Made by a program: the position numbers and the translations under genes
Source of the DNA: Megachile rotundata
Lineage: Eukaryota; Arthropoda; Insecta; Hymenoptera; Megachilidae
Reading direction: 5' to 3'
Length of the DNA stretch: 64,000 nt
NCBI RefSeq assembly: GCF_050947335.1
Contig: NC_134988.1
Location: 6,200,001 to 6,264,000, forward strand
In this document: positions 58,936-64,000 of the stretch, piece by piece
How the letters are laid out: every line of letters begins with the position of its first letter
Position numbering within the stretch: the stretch's first letter is position 1
The notes under the pieces: generated by a model
Told to the model about the DNA's origin: nothing
Database searches by the model: none
Seen by the model: only the letters and a program-made list of their open reading frames with translations

Positions 58936-60425
58936 GATAGTATAACATATTAGATATTAAAATATTTTTATGTTTATACATATATAAATAGTATAAAAAA
59001 TAATACAAATTATTTCAAATAAGATATAGTTGATAGAATATTACAGGTTGAACAGAAATCCAAAATAGCAATTATTTTGAGAATTTCTTTTTAATTCATT
59101 CACTCAGTTTCAGAAGTTTAATTATGATTATACATTATTCATAGAATGTCTGACAGTCATATTTGTTTAACAGAATTATATTGTAATATTATTATTATAT
59201 TATACATAATAAACATTATTTCAAATAATACATATTATACTTTCAGCTGAGATCTAAAATAAATATAGTTTGAATATCATTTTTGAAAAAGTAATTCAGT
59301 GAAAATTAATTTATTGATAGTCTTCTATTAATTGCATTAAATTGTATTAAATGTAAAAAATGTTTTAAACAATTCACACTATAATTTTATTACCTTCCAA
59401 ATAATAAATGATACTTTAGAGTTGCATTTAGAATAATAGCAATTTTTTGTTGCTTATCAGTAAACTGCTTATACAGATTTGCAAAATGTGAATAAATCAT
59501 GTAACCTATGAGATCCGCAAGCTGTAGATTAAAATGATTTATGCTAATTTGCGGACATTAATGTACCATACATGCATTAATATCCGCAATCGTGTTATCA
59601 GTAACCATTATCAATAACCCGAGTTTTAATTTTGTTACTGATCATTGTCAAAATTGAAGAAATCATACAAGGGTTAATTAAAATTATCAATAATTACCAC
59701 GATTCGAAAAATTTATAACAACTGTAATGTTAAATTTTTAAAAATGAAATTAAAATTTCAAATGAAAAATTATTCCAAATGAAACGCAAATTACAATGAA
59801 ACAATTCCGCGAATAATTAATGCGTAAAAATGAAATAATGAATCTTTCCGTTTCGGGTAGAACGATGATTAATTATATCGGCAATAATGATAGCAATTAT
59901 TCTCGTTGAAATTACAAATGGAAATGACGGAATTCATCGTGTAAAAATCTGCATTCCAGATTCGTAAAAGCGTAGACCGAATGTAAATAAAAATGAAATG
60001 TTCCCTGCATACGAAATTATATTTGCTCTAAAAATTCGATGCTTTCGATGAATATTTTTCAGTACGAAAATATGTATACATGTTGTACCTAATTTTCCAA
60101 TATTACAATTTTTATATATTCAGGCAAAATTGCGCAACTTTAATGGCACTCGAAATAATTTTCGTGAAAATTTCGATGTTGCTAATTCGTTGCAAAAAAA
60201 TATAGCTAACAAGCATTAAAATATAAGTTCTTTTATTATAACTGCAATTATTGTATATTTCTATTTCTTATTTTGTATTATAATTACAGTTATTTTCTAT
60301 ATTTTTACTTTTCATCACATACTAAAGTAATATTACGCAAATAATAAAAAAGATGTAACTGACGCAAAAAATATTGTAAATGACACAAAAGACATATAAT
60401 ATTTGGGGACATCTACTATCGGTAC
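58936..60425. other. AT-rich non-coding sequence
   Basis: Includes weakly repeated TTATTTCAAATAATA segments (59010-59430) at about 200-bp spacing, possibly a decayed array. No gene seen. Confidence 0.5.
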
Positions 60426-61014
60426 AAAGATTATTTTAATTTCGAAAGATGCCATAAAAGAAGAGCGTGCAGCGTATCGAACGGTGCGATCAGCAACAAA
60501 TTGGAGAACGAAATTAAATAAATCAAAGAGGGGGGTTTGATCCGCCCCTTCTGTCTTTTATCTTTTCGTCTATCTTCGTAGGGTCGGTGTCCCTCTGGCT
60601 TGAGGGATTCTACCGTTTACAATCCTAACCCCCGACGAATCCCTTAAGCGAGATTTTCAAGACTCCTCGCTTCGTAAACTCGTAGAAATGGCTCCGTTAG
60701 GAAAAACTTACCCCCAAGCGACCGTGCGCGTATAAAGTTGCGAAAACGAAGGAAAAGCCGATGGTTGCTCCTCCAATACTTATCTGGAAGTTATGTATTT
60801 TAAGGGTTGGGATGAAATTCCGAAGATTTCGAAAGTTTCTCGCACGGAAAGATCGAGATATTTATTATTGGCCACCGATTGCTTCTTCGCCAACTTCAGT
60901 CGGACGAAATTTACTCGGAGCTTAATCGACCATGATGAGGATTAAAGGATCAGTTAATTCTACGAAATTTCGAAACGGGAATTGGAAGTATGGCGAAATA
61001 ACTCGAGGGTTAAT
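60426..61014. other. Unique CpG-bearing block
   Basis: About 60460-60960 is CpG-bearing with no repeat and no open frame long enough to propose. Possible regulatory block. Confidence 0.4.
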
Positions 61015-61740
61015 TCACGCTGAATTGATTCATAGTGAATTTAATTGTGGTGCATAGTATTGCGGTGAATTAAACCGCGTAGAATATTGTGTGCTGAATT
61101 CTATCGAGTAGAATGCTATTATGTTGAATTCTATCGAGTCGATTTCTATTGGGACGATTTCTGATGTGTTGGATTAAATCGCATTCAATTCTGGTACTTT
61201 GAATTATGTCGCGTCGAATTCTTACGTATCGGATTATATGACGACGAATTCTTGCGTATCGAATTACATGACGACGAATTCTTGCGTATCGGATTACATT
61301 ACGTTGAATTTTACTGCGTCGATATTAATTACATGGAATTCTAACGTGTGGATTTCTGTTATATGGAATTGTGTCGCCTCGGATTTCATTTTGTGAAATT
61401 TGATCGCGCCGAATTTCATTATGCGGTATACTATTACATCAAATTCTATCTTATCGAATTCTGTCGTATCGAATTCCACAACGACAAATTCTTACATGTT
61501 AAACTTTATTGTATCAGATTAAATTTCATCGAATTTTTATCATATCAACTCAAATCATGTTGAACTCTAACATGTCGAATTGTTTCGTGTCGAATTCAAT
61601 CGCATGAAATTCTACCTCGTTGACTTCTTTAGGAACGAATTAAATCTCGAATTCTATTATATCAAGTTTTATAAATCACTCCGAATTCAATCACATATTG
61701 AATCCTATCGAATCAAACCCATCAACACTTCAAATTAAAT
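61015..61740. repeat. Degenerate 15-bp minisatellite (GAATTCTATCGTGTC)
   Basis: 15-mers of the type GAATTCTNNCGTRTC, many with GAATTC. The best block (61199-61310) is a 30-bp dimer: GAATTCTTGCGTATC plus GRATTACATGACGAC. Spurious open frames occur on both strands. Outer units decay with 1-2 bp indels. Confidence 0.88.
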
Positions 61741-63189
61741 AACACTAAACAAAAAGATTACATAAATCTCACTTTAATCGATTCGAATTCCCTAACTCGC
61801 AGAAACGTCAATTCAGAATTTCCACTAAATCACCTCCCATTAAATTCTGTCGAATCCCCTAACTCTTGAACTTCAAATAAATCTAAAAACTGAAACAAGC
61901 TCTCAACCGATCTCCCCATTTGAAAAAAATCGTAACTCTCCGTCCGTGTACGTAATAAAACTAACTCGTAACAATCAAACGCTTATCAGATCGATATTCC
62001 AGGATACCAGTTTTTCGATCTGTTTGTTATTCAGTCTTGCAATTTAATCAAAACGAAAAATCGTCCAATCTGCAGTGAAAACGTGGCACCGGAGTCTGTC
62101 TGGACTGCTCTTCAAGTTCCCTTTCAACGCAAATTTCGAGGGTCGAAAGAGCCGTGCATCGTACGCGTATCACGTAGTTGCAATTCGTACAGACCGATCA
62201 TGGTCGTGTCTGTTTCCCTGTGTACATACGTGCATGTACGAACGCACACACACGTGTAACTGAAATACACAGTACATACAGAACGAGTTACATACGTCCT
62301 CGACAGACCGAGTATTCCCAAGGTGGCTATAGAATACATTCTGCTTTCGTCCCTGAATGTATGTATGCTGGAACGATAGCCAGCTGATAGCAGGAACGAG
62401 CGATGACCGGTTGCTTTGACAAAACCCATAACCATCCCTCTTTCGATTCCCATCCCTCGTGCAACTCCCCGTTTCCTTTTTATCCCGCACAACCAGCCGT
62501 GATCTGCCCTTTCAGATCGCGAATTTGGATAATTCCTGTAACGAGAAAGGATTAAAAAGCAGATTCGGGAAATCGAAAGTGATGAAATGTGGATGGTACT
62601 TGGGATGGGATTGTTCTTAGGGGATGATTTGGGTGTGCAGCGTCAGCAGTAGTTACGATTAAACGACGCATGGATTCACAATTAGTGAATATAAGTCCAA
62701 GAAATGAATTTCACTTGGGATTAGAATTTTTTTTGCTATTTAACTGATGATTCGAGAGTGTCTCTTCGAAGATGTATGTTTTATAAAAGCTCGGAGTGGG
62801 CGTACAATTTTTGTGACATTCCTGAGGAAAGTTTCTAATTTTCTATAGAATGAAGTGCGTCTGGGTTTTCTTCAAAGTGACCTAAGCAAGTAATAAAACT
62901 AAGCAATACCTCGACATGTATAGAAAACTGCAAACTAAACTAGTGGTTAAGGTTAAGGGTTCATAACCAGGTGTGACTAACAATAAAATATACTCGCTGA
63001 AATGTAATGATTTCTTGGGTCTCATTGCTGCTACGGGTAAAGACTGATTTGAAACTACAAATGAAGGAATGAAAAGTTGTAAAACTATTGTTGAAAACTT
63101 GTACTGTGTCTAATCCTCTTGCTGTAATGTATAGTCTTAATCCTAACAAGGAAAGTCACTTTTTGATCATTTGTGAATTGGGTGATTGG
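61741..63189. other. Unique region with CpG-bearing block
   Basis: CpG-bearing at 61900-62560, including alternating ACACAC/GTACATACG words at 62215-62300. Frames up to 122 codons on minus and 69 on plus overlap. No gene recognised. Confidence 0.4.
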
Positions 63190-64000
63190 ACATTATGAAA
63201 TTTTAGGATTTGGTGATTTGAATGGGTGGAAAATTTGCAAAATTGGAAAGTTGGAATTTTAGGAATTGGTTGTGGACTACTGGAAGTTTTAGATATGGAG
63301 ATTTAGGAATTCAGATATTTATAATTTTGACATTTATGAATTTAGATATTTACAAGCCTAATATTTAGAAATTTAGATATTTACAAGTTTAATATTTAGA
63401 TTATTAATGACTTAACAATTTGAACTTTGAAAACTTAGAAATTTGAAAATTTTGTAATTTTGGAACCTAAGGCTTGAAAATTTGAGATTTCAAGATTTTG
63501 AAGCTGAAGATTTAAAAATTTGGGACTTTGAGAATTTGTAGGCTTTGAAATTTATTATTATGAAGTTTGAGAAATTAAGAAATTAGTAATTTGTAAATTT
63601 CAAGATTAGAACTTCAGATAATTAATAATTTCAAAATTTGAAAATTCGTACCTTACAAAATTTAAAAATAGTGAATTTACAAAATTGAAAATGGGAGATT
63701 TGATCATTGGAAAATTTGATAATTTCTGTACTAAAATTAGAAATTTTAAAAATTAAGTACGAAAAACCTAGTAATTTAAAAATTTGATAATTTTCATGAT
63801 ACATAAATTTAGAAAAAAAAGACGCAAATTTGGTAATTCAAAAATCTAATAATTTCTATAAACATAAATACAATCTCGTAAATTTAAAAAGATGTTGATT
63901 TATGATTATTAAAACTGAATAATTAACCAAACTGAAGATTTTCGAAATTAATAATTTACAGGTACGAAAATCAATAAATTCACCAATTCGGAAATTAGCG
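63190..64000. repeat. Degenerate A/T word repeat (AATTTGAAA, TTTAGATATTTA)
   Basis: Irregular words such as AAATTTGA, GATATTTA and AATTTAGA, with a local 18-20 bp reiteration (TTTAGATATTTACAAG) at 63325-63400. It runs to the window edge. No coding. Confidence 0.75.

Overview
This looks like a gene-poor stretch of an insect nuclear genome, either a very large intron or a gene desert. The reasons are AT-rich sequence, no compact coding, many tandem arrays, short (CCTAA)n tracts of the insect telomere type near 28.9 kb (with shorter ones near 48.9, 50.7 and 50.9 kb), and TTAA-bounded miniature elements of the piggyBac kind. A hymenopteran (bee, wasp or ant) is my best guess, but nothing here proves it. 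There is no convincing complete protein gene, no rRNA, no credible tRNA, no CRISPR and no full-length transposase. The longest open frames are by-products of tandem repeats whose period is a multiple of three.

Two places look most gene-like. One is a protein-like open segment on the minus strand at 12.5-12.8 kb, flanked by plausible splice sites; I do not recognise its family. The other is a CpG-rich block at 14.9-15.7 kb ending in a strong GTGAGT splice donor. It could be the promoter and non-coding first exon of a plus-strand gene whose first intron would fill the rest of the window. Elsewhere, unrepeated blocks of a few hundred bases with more CpG alternate with repeat arrays. These are the best places to look for enhancers, but I see no specific function in them.

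Much of the window is repeats. (1) A ~188-191 bp satellite occurs as short arrays or single copies near 0.9-1.9, 24.2-25.4, 34.9-36.5, 41.1-42.1 and 45.9 kb, in both orientations. (2) A ~240 bp MITE family with TTAA ends and a TTAACCYCTTG...CGTGACGCAC terminus lies at 13.8, 49.5 and 55.8 kb, with one end at 47.0 kb beside a second TTAA element with ~80 bp inverted arms. (3) An ~800 bp segment is present as two very similar inverted copies (5.7-6.5 and 19.4-20.2 kb), with a third fragment at 20.25 kb. (4) A 15/30 bp minisatellite forms two oppositely oriented arrays (22.6-23.1 and 27.1-28.4 kb). (5) A three-monomer higher-order repeat lies at 29.6-30.8 kb. (6) Many other arrays have periods of 8, 9, 15, 28, 32, 51, 59, 61, 99, 105, 134, 165, 175, 191, 220, 300 and 357 bp. 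Apart from the two gene candidates, no genes can be seen working together here; what the window mainly records is repeat birth, inversion and spread.
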